Shown piece after piece: positions 31,909 to 43,139 of a DNA stretch of 64,000 nt. The first letter of the stretch is position 1; each line of letters starts with the position of its first letter. The stretch lies in NCBI RefSeq assembly GCF_011386835.1, contig NC_088795.1, forward strand, positions 99,074,434-99,138,433, in the 5' to 3' direction. The DNA comes from Chrysemys picta bellii (taxonomy: Eukaryota > Chordata > Testudines > Emydidae). The notes under the pieces were generated by a model. That model was not told where the DNA came from. It did not search any database and worked only from the letters and a program-made list of their open reading frames with translations. The position numbers were made by a program, and so were the translations under genes.

Positions 31909-32114
31909 CAGTGGTCTCCAAAGTGGGGTGCACAAGAGGATCCTCGGGGGGGTGTGGCAGGAGGAGCGCTTTGGGCGGGGGGGGGCGCCACTTCAGGCGG
32001 GAGTCCGAGTGGTTTTGGTGTGATTTTTTTTGCACTTCGGTGCAGCAGGGGGTGCGTGCTCAAAATTTTTTTTTACTGATAGGGGTGCGCGATCAAAAAG
32101 TTTGGAGACCACTG
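31909..32114. mobile_element. 206-bp hAT (Charlie-like) MITE
   Basis: Ends CAGTGGTCTCCAAA and TTTGGAGACCACTG are perfectly inverted over 14 bp. Flanks GATTACAG (31901-31908) and GAGTAGAG (32115-32122) are an 8-bp duplication with two mismatches. G-rich interior. Confidence 0.85.
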
Positions 32115-32122
32115 GAGTAGAG

Positions 32123-33980
32123 GACTGTGTTCAATGGCCCTTGCCACCAACCTCTGCCATGATGGGGTTGCAGTAGCAAGGCCACCTCCACCTCCACCCC
32201 CAACCCCTGCACAGTCTTCTTTCAGTCTTCTAACCTGTTAATATGAATGGCCAGTTCACAGTGCTGCCTTGGATTCTTTGGCAGCATGGCGCCATTGGAG
32301 AGCTGTGGAAGATGCAGAGGCTCAGGAACTGCTACATAAGAGTATTCAGTAGCTCTGTGCATATCCATGGAGTTTGAGAGCAACCGCCCTGCTTTGTTCC
32401 CACTAGGGCATAAACCCTACGCATCTCAATGGAACACTGGGGAAAAACCATGAGAAGAGAACCTCAGACCCAGAACTAATAACCCTCTTCATAATTAAAC
32501 CACAACTTTCCACTGAGGATTTGTCTTTTAATTGGTTCCAAGGGAGGACAGGTCACATTTCATCTACTTACAGCTATTCTCTCCTAGTCTGATAGGACCT
32601 GAGTTTGTTAAGGGCCCATCAAAGCCTATCTAATTGCCCAGGCTTTTTTTTTTTTTTTTCCCCCGGGGGGTGAGGGGTGGGGAGGGGAGAGGTTGGAGAA
32701 GACTGGAGTTTTTCAAGGGAGTCAACTTTAACTGAACCCTTTAAACTGGGTTTTAGGTCCTTTACCTGAAATTTGTTCCGACTGTTACACTTTAATCATA
32801 CAAAACACAGGTAAAACAAAAATCATAGGTATCATGTGTCAGTCAGCACATCTACAATAAACATTGTATGATGCTAGCAGACCAGGTACTAGCTCATGCC
32901 AAGGTATCCATATCAGAGTTGAACACAGACAAATATATAGCTGGAATAAATAACCTGTGTGTTATAATCCTAATGCCTATTAATAGTAAGAATGTATTTA
33001 GATTTTACTGAATGCTTTTGCATTGCTGCATGCATTAATCTCAATTATAACATCTGTGTCCCTTATTTGTAAGGTAATATTTGAACATTAGCATTGTAGG
33101 CCTCTAACTGTGGTCATGTCTTCACTAGCGAGCTTACAGCAGTATAGCTGTACCATTCTGCTGCGCGGCTATAAGATCTGTGCCACTGGGAGAACACTCT
33201 TGTTAACATAATAAAACCACCTCCACAAGTGGTAGTGTAGCCATGGTCTGTGTAAATCACCAGACAGGAGGAAGAAATTAACTAGTGTGAAATGCTGATC
33301 TCCCACAGAAGGTATTCTTGAGGTACAAGGAAGGCCCATTGACACCAGACAGACTAGAGTAGAACATTAAAGAGGACAAAATACTTTGTTATTTACTCCT
33401 CCTCCAGAAGATGGGAAGAATTCACTTGCAAGACTCATCAGCTGAGGTTGCAGCTCCAAGCAGAATGGGAGAAGAATAAAAATTGCTAACAAGAAAGAGC
33501 TGCATCTTTGTGCTGCTTGGACTCTGGTGGGGCAAGTTTTCTAAGCACAAGCAAGGGATTCCTAGCTGTTTAGCCTGGGTGAGCCCTAAAGAGCTTGCTT
33601 ATTATAGAACTTATTACCTTTTCAACCTTAAGATTGTAACTCATTTGCACCCTGGTTCATAGCAATCTGCCCTGAGGTTGGTACTCACTGCAGGACAGCT
33701 TGGGTACATTATATATTTAATTAATACATAAATAAACCATAAATTCCTTCCCCTCTGTTTCGGTTGATCTCAGATGGGAAATGAGGCTGTAGTTGACCCT
33801 ACCTTTGTCCCTACACTTTCTGAACCATTGGAATGGGGTAGGGAACCCCATTTCTGTAGAGCCACATGACACCTTTTAAAAGCAAACACAATGGGCCTAA
33901 TTCATGGAGTTATTCTGGTGATGAAAGCCAGTGGTGTTAAACCAGGAATAAATGTCCCCCCCCCCATCTTATTTATATTA
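32123..33980. other. Non-coding stretch with poly-T tract and a weak Harbinger remnant
   Basis: No gene recognised. A T-run of about 17 followed by C and G runs lies at 32645-32675. Around 33110-33245 GGTCATGTCTTCACTAGCGA and TGGTAGTGTAGCCATGG resemble decayed Harbinger MITE ends. Confidence 0.45.
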
Positions 33981-33984
33981 ATAT

Positions 33985-34437
33985 AAAATATAATATAAAA
34001 TCATGAGTGGTGTGGAGAAAGTGAATAAGGAAAAGTTATTTACTTGTTCCCATAATATAAGAACTAGGGGCCACCAAATGAAATTAACAGGCTGCAGGTT
34101 TAAAACAAATACAAGGAAGTTCTTCTTCACACAGCACACAGTCAACCTGTGGAACTCTTTGCCTGAGGAGGTTGTGAAGGCTAGGACTATAACAGGGTTT
34201 AAAAGAGAACTAGATAAATTCATGGAGGTTAAGTCCATTAATGGCTATTAGCCCAGATGGGTAAGAAATGGTGTCCCTAGCTTCTGTCTGTCAGAGGGTG
34301 GAGATGGATGGCAGGAGAGAGATCACTTGATCATTACCTGTTAGGTTCACTCCCTCTGGGGCACCTGGCATTGGCCATTGGATACTGGGCTGGATAGACC
34401 TTTGGTCTGACCCAGTATGGCCATTCTTATAAATGCA
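33985..34437 (+). mobile_element. CR1-like LINE 3' end
   Basis: An open frame of 82 codons holds the typical CR1 C-terminus: NIRTRGHQMKLTGCRFKTNT, FFTQHTVNLWNSLPEEVVKA and TGFKRELDKFMEVKSINGY. It is followed by the 3'UTR with CTCTGGGGCACCTGGCATTG and the terminal TGACCCAGTATGGCCATTCT. The reverse transcriptase part is absent (5' truncation). Confidence 0.9.
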
Positions 34438-34572
34438 TCTTTAATCTGCCTCTGCCCTTACATTAGTGTGCATTTCTAAAGCAATGTATTTATATGCCCT
34501 GCTTAAATAATAACCAATTAAATAATGTCTAGCTCCTACATGGCTATTTTCATCAGTAGATCTCAAAGTATG

Positions 34573-34735
34573 TCAGTATTATTATCCCCATTTTTACAGT
34601 GGGGAAATGGAAGTACAGAAAGGAAACGACCTGCCAAAGTCACTGAGGAGGCCAGTGGCAGAGCAGGGGGAAGAATCCAGGTCCCCTGAGTCCCAGTCCA
34701 ATGCTCCATCCCATAGTGCCTCATCTTCAGATCAT
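34573..34735 (-). mobile_element. MIR SINE (minus orientation)
   Basis: ATTATTATCCCCATTTTTAC, GGGGAAATGGAAGTACAGAA, GACCTGCCAAAGTCACTGAG, GTGGCAGAGCAGGGGGAAGA and CCAGTCCAATGCTC follow the reverse complement of the MIR consensus from core to tRNA-related part. MIR is an ancient amniote-wide family, so this copy dates back very far. Confidence 0.85.
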
Positions 34736-36875
34736 AGTATAACCATTAACTAGTGAACCACAATACTGTCACGGAGCAAGTATGGTTACCTCCTTTTTGC
34801 AGGTGAGGAAGAATAACCAATCTGGGCCAAATTAATCCATGGTGTAACCCCACTGACTTCATTGGAATGACACCAGCAACATTTGCTCACAGTCACTCAG
34901 GGCCTGATCCTAAGCCTATGGAAGTCAATGGAAAAAAAGCTTCCATTGTCTTCAATGGGCTTTGGGTGGGACCCACAGCAAGTCAGTGGCAGAAATGGGA
35001 TCAGATCTCAGGAGTTCCTAATCTCAGTCCCATGCCCAGTTCACTAGACCATGCTAACCCTCTGCTTGTGAGATTAACAAATCTCACAGTTCAGATACCT
35101 GTGCAAAATCCTGACTGTACAGAATATTAAAAATTCCCATACAATTTATTGGAAGGGTCTAATTGAAAGGGCAGCACCCAGCTTCCTACTAGATTCCTTG
35201 GTGGAGTTGGAAAACACAGGGACCTGACTCAAAGGCATGCTGTGTTCATCACTGTGTCATTCATAGTGGGATGGGCTCTGATGCTGGGATGTGGGAGTGC
35301 AAGCTGGTCTCATCAGGTCAAAAGAACTAGTGTGGTTAGATGAGGCTGAGGCATTAACCCAAAATTCACCCAGACTTTCTAAAGAAAAAACAAAGCGTTC
35401 CAAGAATGAGGAACTTGGCAGTAGCTCATTCATTGATGGAGGTTTGTGACTAAAACACTTCAATCTGCTTTCGATTACTTCCATCTGACTTATTCATATG
35501 AGAATTCAGAATCCATCTGTAAATAATGGGTTTGATTTTCTTTCACTTAGGTCAGTTTTATACCAGTCTAATTCCACTGACTGCAATAGACTGACTCCCA
35601 ATTTACACTGGGGTAAGCGAGGCCAGAATCAAATCCAATATATTTACCAAATGCACATTGTAAAAGATAATGTATTGGTGAGTTTAAAACAATCTGTGAA
35701 CTCCCTGCCTGTCTCAGGCCAAATCCTTAGCCCAATGTGAACACACGTGATGGCCAACGGGGAAGGAGTTCCCCATTCAGATTGTGGAACAGCAACAGAA
35801 TTGCTCCACAGCCAGTACTGCAACCACCAGGTTGCTGCAAACTCTTCAGCTGTTGTGTCTTCCTTCCATGGAGATAAATGGCTGGTGGGCATGCTAGGCC
35901 AGGTTTACAAGTGCTCACCACCCACATTTGGAGCCAGATTTTCAAAAGTCTCCAACACTCACCATGCTCTTTTGAAAAATCTCACCATTTATTTTGGTGC
36001 CTAAATGGAGCAGAGTTCTTTTTTAAAGCCAGCTGTGATTGCGAGTGGAATCTGACCCTCAGCGTCACAAATCCACTGGGCCCTTCTACACAATCACCCT
36101 TCATGGGAGCACATCCTCTCCGTAAAATTGTGCTACACAATGCTCAGGATGTGCAAACCTGCAGTTGGTCAAACCTTCCCCCCTGCTTACTGAATACACT
36201 GCAGCCAGGGTCTTCTGGTGCTGTGGAAGAGAGGGCAGGATTCACTGTCTGGGCTGCTGCTTCAGCGTTTATGACTGGCAACTTGGAAATGCTGCAAGCT
36301 CCTCACTGTAGACTTTTTTAGTGCAAAGACTTCATCCCTATTTCCTTCCTCTTTTCCAAAATCAGAAACATCTACTGACAAGAATGTCCCCTTATGAATT
36401 GCATGGACTCTGGTGAGAAAAGTAAACAACTCCTTTATCCCCAATATAGCTTATTAGTCATTTATTAAATGAGTTATAGGTCTCATTCAGCAAATGTTTC
36501 TTAACTATAGATAGACAGCAACAATCAGCAGCTGATTGATAATAAGCAACCTGCAGCTCCTTAAATGGACTCAAACAGAGCCAACAAATGTAAGACTAGG
36601 AGCTAATTTTCACAGGGAATAGAGTTTCACAGGGGTTAAATGAGGTCAGAATTTGGCCCAATAGTTTGGGAAACCAATAGAAATGTAATATATGGAACAT
36701 ATTATGGTCAATCACTGACAAAACCAAGACCTACTCATCAGCAGATGGCTACCAGCACTACCGTTTTCCCAGAAACCATGCTTGATTAGTTAATTCCTGG
36801 TATCTGTATCAGTTTCTATACATTGTTCCAAATTAAAGGTAACATTTTAAAAAGTGACTGAGTAACATTGGAGTC
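34736..36875. other. Non-coding stretch, no gene recognised
   Basis: Contains old repeats with GGCCTGATCC and AAGTCAATGG motifs (34840-34990) of a kind common in reptile genomes, but no clear ends. The open frame at 35878-36321 resembles no protein and has no exon signals that I can see. Confidence 0.45.
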
Positions 36876-36877
36876 TA

Positions 36878-37410
36878 GGGCGTGGCCTACACCTAAAACT
36901 TAGATCTGACCTAGATACATTGCTCAGGGCTGTGAAAAAAGTGTCATACCCTGAGTATTGTAGTTGGGTCATCTTAACCCCTTGTGTAGGCACAGCTAGG
37001 TCGACGGAAGGATTCTTCCGTTGACCTAGCTACCCCCTCTTGGAGAGGTGGATTGCCTACGCTGATGTGGATTCCCTTCTGTTGATGTAGGAAACATCTA
37101 CACTACCGCCCTATAACCGTGTCATTGCTGTAACAGACACTCTGGCTAAGGATTGGTCTACACAAGAAAGTGTCTCTACTTTATATTATATCAGTATAGT
37201 TATACCAGCCTAACACCCCAGGTAGACAATAGTCTGACTCTGGCATAAGTGTGGCTTCCCTCCCCCCCAGTTCATCTTAAACACTTCCCAATATAATAAG
37301 AAAGCAGAATAAGAGTGGCCACATGGTGGGCTATACCAATATAATACTATTGGTTTAAATTTACATCTTGGCTTATTCTGAAAAACTTTCCTGTGTAGAC
37401 AAGGCCCAAG
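36878..37410. mobile_element. Adjacent Harbinger-type MITEs, boundaries uncertain
   Basis: GGCGTGGCCTACACCTAAAA, CTAGGTCGACGGAAGGATTC with its inverse TTCCGTTGACCTAGC, and GATTGGTCTACACAAGAAAG with CCTGTGTAGACAAGGCC mark at least two elements of the GTCTAC family side by side. No clear target duplications could be assigned. Confidence 0.5.
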
Positions 37411-37429
37411 TCTCATTGACTTTAGTTGA

Positions 37430-37505
37430 GGTCGGTCCTGCTTTGAGCAGGGGGTTGGACTAAGATGACCTGAGGACTCCTCCAATCCTAATCTTCTATA
37501 ATTCT
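37430..37505 (+). mobile_element. CR1 3' tail (short)
   Basis: GAGCAGGGGGTTGGACTAAG, ATGACCTGAGGACTCCTCC and CTTCTATAATTCTATTCC are the last ~75 bp of CR1, severely 5'-truncated, between MITE remnants. Confidence 0.75.
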
Positions 37506-37507
37506 AT

Positions 37508-37905
37508 TCCTTGAGACCAGGCCTAAATCATAGTCACACTTAAAAATTAGATTGACCTAGCTAAAATTTCACACCCTGGGCACGGTAGTTAGATTGACCT
37601 AATGCCCAGGGTAGATGCAGCTACATGATGGAAGAATTCTTCTATCAACCAAGCTACTGCTTCTCAAAGACGTGGAATAACTACATGCTCATCTGCACTT
37701 AAAATGCTGCAGCAACACACCGGGGAGGGCTCCCTGAGAGGTGGTAGCTAGGTGAACAGAAGAATTCTTCCATCAACCTAGTGCTGGTCTATAACAAGGA
37801 TTAGGTCAATATAGGTATGTCTCCCAGAGGTGTGGATTTTTCACACCACCAAGAGACATAGCTATACTGAAATAAATTCCCATCATAGACTAGACCTACC
37901 TCAGA
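37508..37905. mobile_element. Harbinger-type MITE group
   Basis: Repeated internal motifs AGATTGACCTA, GAAGAATTCTTC and TCAACCTAG or TCAACCAAG, with CATCTGCACTTAAAATGCTG in the middle restarting a second copy. Interior sequence matches 26044-26257. End motifs are worn and the boundaries approximate. Confidence 0.5.
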
Positions 37906-37959
37906 GATATCCCTTCTGAGGTTGTAGGAAGCATCTTGTCAGCTGACAGGGATGAGGGC

Positions 37960-38145
37960 AGTCTAGCCTAGTGGCTAGGGTCAGGGTCAGAGTCAGTAGT
38001 CAGGCACCAAAGCCAAGGATCAAACTGGAAGGCAGGAGCTGGATACCAGAGCCGAGGGCTGAGCCAGAGCCTGTAGTCAGGAGCCAGAGCCAAGGGTCAA
38101 ACCAGAGGGCAGGAACTGGAGCAACTTATGGGCCGTGAGTTCTAT
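37960..38145. repeat. Degenerate direct repeat, about 40-70 bp units
   Basis: The unit CCAAAGCCAAGGATCAAACTGGAAGGCAGGAG-type (near 38009-38040) recurs as CCAGAGCCAAGGGTCAAACCAGAGGGCAGGAA-type (38082-38115), with other GAGCCAGAGCC fragments between. No coding meaning. Confidence 0.55.
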
Positions 38146-38504
38146 GGGCCAGTGGTGCCTGGGTACCAGGAATATTCCTGGCCCGGGCCCGGTTCCAGCA
38201 ACGTTTGAGGCCAGGTCTCTCCCTCTCCCCCGCGTGCCCCTCAGGCAATTTAAAACAGCCTGCGGCCCCTACCCATCACCGGCAGCGCAGCAGAGCTGAG
38301 CGGCCTCCCACTGCTCACTCCACATGGCTGCCAGCCTGTCCCCGCGGCCCCTGCGCAGGGGAGTGTGTCTGTGTCTATGCATGCTGCTCCTGCCCCAAGT
38401 GCCTTTGCAACCAATAGGAAGCTGCAGGGGCAGTGCCTGGGGATAGCAATGCACAGGCAGGGCAAGCCAGGGTTCTCTAGGAGCCCCAGGTAAGCACTGC
38501 ATCC

Positions 38505-38990
38505 TCACATCCCCTCCCAGAGCCTACACCCCCCACTCCCTGCCCCACACACCTCCTCCTGCCCCAACCTCCCTCCCAGAGCCTGCACCCAAACTCCATC
38601 CCAGAGCCTGCACCCCTCACCCCTCCTGCACCCCACCCCTGCGTCAGCCCAGAGCCTGCACCCTTCAACCCCCTTCCTATACCCTTCCTATACACCCCTC
38701 CTGCTCCAAACTCCCTCCCATAGCCTGCATCCCCTCCCTCCACACCCCCTCCCATCCCCAAATTCCCTCCCAAGGCCTGCACCCCCCACCCAGTCCCAAG
38801 CCTGCACCCCCTTCCCAAACTCTCTCCCAGAGCCTGCGGCCCTCACCCCCTACCCCAGCCTAGAGCCTTCACCCGAACTCCATTCTGGAACCTGCACCCC
38901 TCAACCCCTCCTCCTGCACCCCCTTCCACACATCCCCTCCTGCCCCCAAACTCCCTCCAGAGCCTGCACCCCAATTCTCTGCTCCAGACA
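38505..38990. repeat. C-rich degenerate tandem repeat (minisatellite-like)
   Basis: Many variants of CCCAGAGCCTGCACCCC, CTCCTGCACCCC and AACTCCCTCCC in head-to-tail order. The long minus-strand Gly-rich reading frame is composition-driven. It is the inverse of the G-rich repeat at 12285-12660, which suggests both sit in copies of the same mobile unit. Confidence 0.75.
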
Positions 38991-39309
38991 AGGGGGGGAG
39001 GGGTGCAAAGCTGGAGCAGCAGGAACAAGGTAATACTGGATTAAGCACAGTGGTGGGCATAAGCATTGAAAAGCCAATGTGCTGGTGGTGCTGCTGCTGA
39101 CTTAAGAGCCTGCTGCTGGCCTCCGCAGCCTGTCAGGTGTTGTGGCTAATCAGGCAGCTGCTTGCTGCAGGCCAGCTGTACTAATGAGGCTGCCTGTAGA
39201 CTAGCTCTGTGGCAGGCCCGGATTCCTGACACATCCACCGTGCTATAGCAGCACAGCTGCAATGCCGTAGCTGTGCTGCTGTAGTGGCTGCAGTATAGAA
39301 ATAGCCTTA

Positions 39310-39511
39310 GGCATTGTCTACTTAAGAAAGTTATACTGGTATAAGCTAAGGTGTGAATTTATACCGCTATAGTTATACTGACATAACCTCCCTGTGGTCA
39401 CTCTTATTCCAGTATAAGGGAAATTTTTTGGTTTAATTTATGTTATTTAGAAATGAATATAAGCTAAACTGGAAAAAGACATTCTTATTCAGGAATAGGG
39501 CCTGGTCTACA
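39310..39511. mobile_element. Harbinger-type MITE, partial
   Basis: Starts GGCATTGTCTACTTAAGAAA directly after TTA (39307-39309). Contains repeated TTATACTGGTATAA and ATTCTTATTC motifs. The far end runs into the larger Harbinger at 39513 without a clean second TTA, so it may be truncated. Confidence 0.5.
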
Positions 39512-39632
39512 GGGTATGTCTACACTTGCAGAGTTTTTGCGCTGTAAGTTTCATCAGTGATAGGGAAAGTAAAGTGCTGGTCTGTGTACTCACTTAATTC
39601 CTCAGGCATCAGAGAGTGTTTACACTAGCAGC

Positions 39633-39919
39633 CAGGGCCGTCCGGGGGTGGGGCAAGTGGGGCAATTTGCCCCAGGCCCCAAGCCCCTCAGGGGCCCCCA
39701 TGAGAGTTTTTCGGGGCCCCTGGAGCGGGATCCTTCACTCGCTCCAGAGGCCCTGGAGCTTCTTCCGCTCCAGGTCTTCGGCGGCAGTTCGGTGGCGGGG
39801 GGGGGGTCCTTCCGCTCCAGGACCCGCCACCAAAGCGCCAGGTGTTTGTCGGCAATTCGGTGGCAGGGACCCCCCGCCGCCGAAGACCCCAGGCCCCCTG
39901 AATCCTCTGGGCGGCCCTG
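39633..39919. mobile_element. 287-bp hAT MITE with perfect 8-bp target duplication
   Basis: Starts CAGGGCCGTCCGGGG and ends CTGGGCGGCCCTG, flanked by CTAGCAGC on both sides (39625-39632 and 39920-39927). GC-rich interior with GGCGGCAGTTCGGTGGCGGG. Inserted into the 5' region of the Harbinger element, so it is younger than that insertion. Confidence 0.93.
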
Positions 39920-40160
39920 CTAGCAGCACTTCCATTGCCGATGAGAGCAGCGCTGTAGGGCAGCTATCCCACAGTGCAGCTCTCTTGATAGGTCTTGTGG
40001 GAAGGGGGGTGGTGAGTGGAAGGCATTCTGGGTCCCTGCTCAGTGCCCCATGCTGCACTGCTTCATGTCCGAGCAGCCCATCACTTCCCTGTTTCTTTCG
40101 CAGCACTTTTTAACACTCCTTGTTGTCTGGCTGCTTTCCCCGCCACATCTACAAGCAGGA

Positions 40161-41359
40161 ATGGATCCTGCACTGCTGTCCATTACTCTGATAGCTGTCA
40201 CTTGCATATCGTGCGTGGCAGTGCAGCTGTTCTTAAACCTGCAAAGAGAACTGCAGTCAGAGCTGCCTGATGAGCTACCTGAAATGGAAATAAGTAACAT
40301 TCAATTGCTTTTGGCATTAACTGAGAAGCTGAGCACTGAGCAGCGTTTTGGGGCTAGGGAAACTAGTTCAGAGTGGTGGGATCGTATCGTTATGCATGTC
40401 TAGGATGATGACCAGTGGCTTCAAAACTTTCAGATGCGGAGAGCCACCTGCATGGAATTATGTGCTGAGCTTTCCGCAGACCTGCATCGCAAGGACACCA
40501 GACTGAGAGCTGCACTCACTGTACAGAAGCATGTGGCAATCGCATTGTGGAAGCTGGCAACTCCAGACAGCTTCCGGTTGGTTGCGAACCAGTTTGGAGT
40601 GGAGAGATCAACCATTGGTGCCGTGGTAACTCAAGTGTGCAAGGCCATTAATCGCATCCTACTGCGCAAGACTGTGACTCTTGGTAATGTGTGTGACATT
40701 TTGGATGGCTTTGGAGAAATGGGCTTCCCTACCTGTGTTGGGGCGATAGATGGAACGCACATCCCAATTGTTGCCCCGGCCCACCTTGGCAGAGCACCAA
40801 GGACATAAATCATAAGGGGTACTTCTTCATGGTTTTGCAGGCACTAGTGGATCACCGTGGGCGTTTCACTGATATTGACGCCGGATGGTCTGGAAAGGTG
40901 CATGACGCACGTATCTTTAAAAACACTGGCCTGTACAGAAAGCTGCAAGCAGGGACTTTCTTTCCAGATCAGCGGATCACCGTCGGGGAAGTGGAAATGC
41001 CCATTGTGATCCTGGGAGACCCAGCTTACCCACTGATGCCATGGCTCATGAAGCCATACACCGGAAACCTAGATGTCAGTAAGGAACATTCCAACAACAG
41101 GCTGAATAGGTGCAGAATGGCTGTCGAATGTGCATTTGGCTGTTTGAAAGCGTGCTGGAGATGTTTGTACAGTAGACTGGAAATGAGTGAGGAAAATATT
41201 CCCATGGTTATTGTGGCATGCTGTACTTTGCATAACATTTGTGAGGAGAAGGGCAAAAGGTTTACGCATATGCGAAGCGTGGAGGCCAAACGCCTGGCTG
41301 ATGAGTTTCAAATGAAAATCATTGAACTCTGCTGCTATGCTTGGGAAAGGAAGTGTTAA
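40161..41359 (+). pseudogene. PIF/Harbinger DDE transposase with two disabling lesions
   Basis: From MDPALLSIT the frame runs to a TAG at 40401-40403, where relatives have Trp in the WDDDQW box, then on in the same frame through LRAALTVQKHVAIALWKLAT, ANQFGVERSTIGAVVTQVC (helix-turn-helix-like) and CVGAIDGTHIPIVAPAH (first catalytic Asp). A single-base deletion near 40803 shifts the frame, which resumes as HKGYFFMVLQALVDHRGRF, AGWSGKVHDARIFKNTGL (second Asp), LGDPAYPLMPWLMKPY and RCRMAVECAFGCLKACW (catalytic Glu), then a C-terminal helix to a TAA-type end at 41359. The fold and catalytic triad match HARBI1-like transposases, which cut at TWA targets. About 400 codons overall. The function is lost here by one nonsense and one frameshift only. 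Confidence 0.88.
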
Positions 41360-41702
41360 CAGCATGTGCTGTGCTTATGAAACTTCTGAGTTTCACCACA
41401 AAAAGTCATTCACAGGTATAGACGCTCCCAGGGTTTTTGCGCAAAAAAGGGACATTTTGCATTTTAAGTGGCAAGTGTAGACATGCCTTTATAAATTAGA
41501 TTGACCTAATTATGTCTCTCAACCCTACAGAGGTGCATCTGCAACATTTCAAGTGTAGACAAGCCAATAGCATAACATAATTAATAATCACATCACATCA
41601 AATTTTCAAAAGCACCTAAGTGACTAATTTTCAAAAGTACCTTAGGACCCTAAATCCTATTTTAATTGTCTAAGTGAGGTAGGCCCTTTTGATCATTAGT
41701 CA

Positions 41703-41766
41703 ATATGGCCCTGTTCAGGAAAGCACTTAAGCATGTGCTTAAGCATCCTTCTCTGAATCAAGGCCT
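41703..41766. repeat. Short inverted repeat
   Basis: GGCCCTGTTCAGGAAAGCAC at one end and CTCTGAATCAAGGCCT at the other, around a centre AAGCATGTGCTTAAGCAT that is itself palindromic. Typical of a small old DNA-transposon derivative. No target duplication assigned. Confidence 0.5.
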
Positions 41767-41769
41767 GTA

Positions 41770-42580
41770 TTTGAACATGTACCTATGATTTATTTTAAAA
41801 CTCTATTTGTATGGCTTTTGTGTACATTTCCTACAAACCAAATTCCTGAGGGACATCATACATGACTATGAAATAATTTTGACAATATTATTTTCCTTTC
41901 CTCTGTGTTACAGTTAAAAGACGGCCACAAAAACACAACATAACAAAATACACAAAACAATGAAAGAACAAGGTAAGCTCACAAATAGTTAACAACTGTT
42001 AGTTAACATATAAGTCAGATAGAATAAAGCAAATCATATCTATCAGGCCTGGGTTACAGGAATGCTCCTTATCCATTTCTGGTCCACTACAAATATTTAT
42101 TCAGATAATAAATAATTATTTATATGCTTATTTTCATAGAAACACCCAGATTTATATATTAGAGTTCAAGAAAGTACTGCTGAATCTTTATATACAAATG
42201 ATCTTCTGTTATCATCACGTTTTGCAAAACAAGTGAGAAAAAACAAAATCTTTATCTTGCTAAAAGGCAGATTAGGGTTTTAGAGCAATTTGAATATTAA
42301 AGTCAATTCTTTATGAAGGTGACTGTATCTGAGGAATCCCTTAACCAAGTAACTTCTGCAAGAGGGGCACTCAATTAAATTAAAAGGTTGCAAATTCAAA
42401 GATGATCAAAGGAAATACTTTTTCACACACCATGTAATTAGATGCAGAATGTTGCTGAGGCCAAGAACTGGACATATGTGTGAATAACAAGAATAGATGG
42501 AGTTATCATAATGAGTAATAAAAAAAAATTTGGAAGGCATATTAAACCTCATGATTCAGGGCTTAAGTAATCTCTGACTT
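41770..42580. other. Non-coding stretch, no gene recognised
   Basis: AT-rich DNA without reading frames of interest. A worn CR1-like tail region may lie at 42370-42470 (TTTTTCACACACCATGTAAT resembles the FFTQHTV part of CR1), but it is too diverged to delimit. Confidence 0.4.
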
Positions 42581-42583
42581 TTA

Positions 42584-42870
42584 GAGTATGTTTACACAGC
42601 AGCTGGGAGTCTGTCCTGGGTAGACAGACATGCACTACCTCTGCTCAAGCTAGTATGTTAAAACTATCAGTGTGACTGTGGCAGCACAGGTGGAAGCTCT
42701 GGTTTGTCACCTGAGTACCAGCCTGCTCAGGGGTTACGTAATTGGGTGACTAAGCCATACCGTTGCTGCAGCTACACTGGTATTTTTAGCATGCTAGCCT
42801 GAGCAGGGCTAGTGCATGTCTGTCTACATGGGCTGCGAAGCACTCTCCCAGCTGCTGTGTAGACATACCC
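42584..42870. mobile_element. 287-bp Harbinger-type MITE with TTA duplication
   Basis: Inverted ends of about 26 bp: the left starts GAGTATGTTTACACAGCAGC, the right ends GCTGCTGTGTAGACATACCC. TTA on both sides (42581-42583 and 42871-42873). A second inner inverted pair (GTAGACAGACATGCACTA and TAGTGCATGTCTGTCTAC) lies close inside each end. Confidence 0.85.
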
Positions 42871-42954
42871 TTAGAGATAAGGATGAGACCTAGTCTATTT
42901 GGGGGGTGGGGGGAGCAGATTATCCCACATTTGCTTGATGTAAGGTTTTTACAC

Positions 42955-43035
42955 CTTCTGAAACATCTGCTGTTGGGCATTGGACTAGATGGACCTCAGA
43001 TCTGATCCATATGGCAGTTCCAAGGTTCCTATGTT
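42955..43035 (+). mobile_element. CR1-like LINE tail (short)
   Basis: GGGCATTGGACTAGATGGAC, CAGATCTGATCCATATGGCA and GTTCCTATGTTT match the last part of the CR1-type 3'UTR. Confidence 0.7.
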
Positions 43036-43066
43036 TAAGCATGTTGGAAACTACTTTGCAGTCTTT

Positions 43067-43139
43067 GGGTGAAATCCTGGCCCCCATTGAAGTCAATAGG
43101 TGTTTCACCAGTGATTACAATGGGGCCAGGATTTCACCC
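43067..43139. mobile_element. 73-bp MITE-like inverted repeat
   Basis: Ends GGGTGAAATCCTGGCCCC and GGGGCCAGGATTTCACCC are perfect 18-bp inverse repeats around a short spacer with CATTGAAGTCAATAGG. A related piece with CAATGGGGCCAGGATTTTGC lies near 51929. Target duplication not clear. Confidence 0.75.

Larger units (their letters stand above)
39513..41487 (+). mobile_element. 2-kb PIF/Harbinger transposon with nearly intact transposase
   Basis: Inverted ends GGTATGTCTACACTTGC and GCAAGTGTAGACATGCC match at 16 of 17 positions. No clear 3-bp TTA duplication is visible: the flanks read ACA and TTT. It contains one plus-strand transposase gene and no Myb/SANT gene, so it would depend on another element's Myb protein. 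A hAT MITE (39633-39919) is nested in its 5' part. It is clearly younger than the 13661-18309 relative. Confidence 0.82.

Noticed and set aside
35878..36321. 147-codon plus-strand frame
   Set aside because: No domain, no splice signals at its edges and no codon pattern unlike surrounding DNA; most likely chance.
38477..39066. Gly-rich minus-strand frames
   Set aside because: Translation of the C-rich tandem repeat; periodic and compositional, not a silk-like or collagen-like gene.
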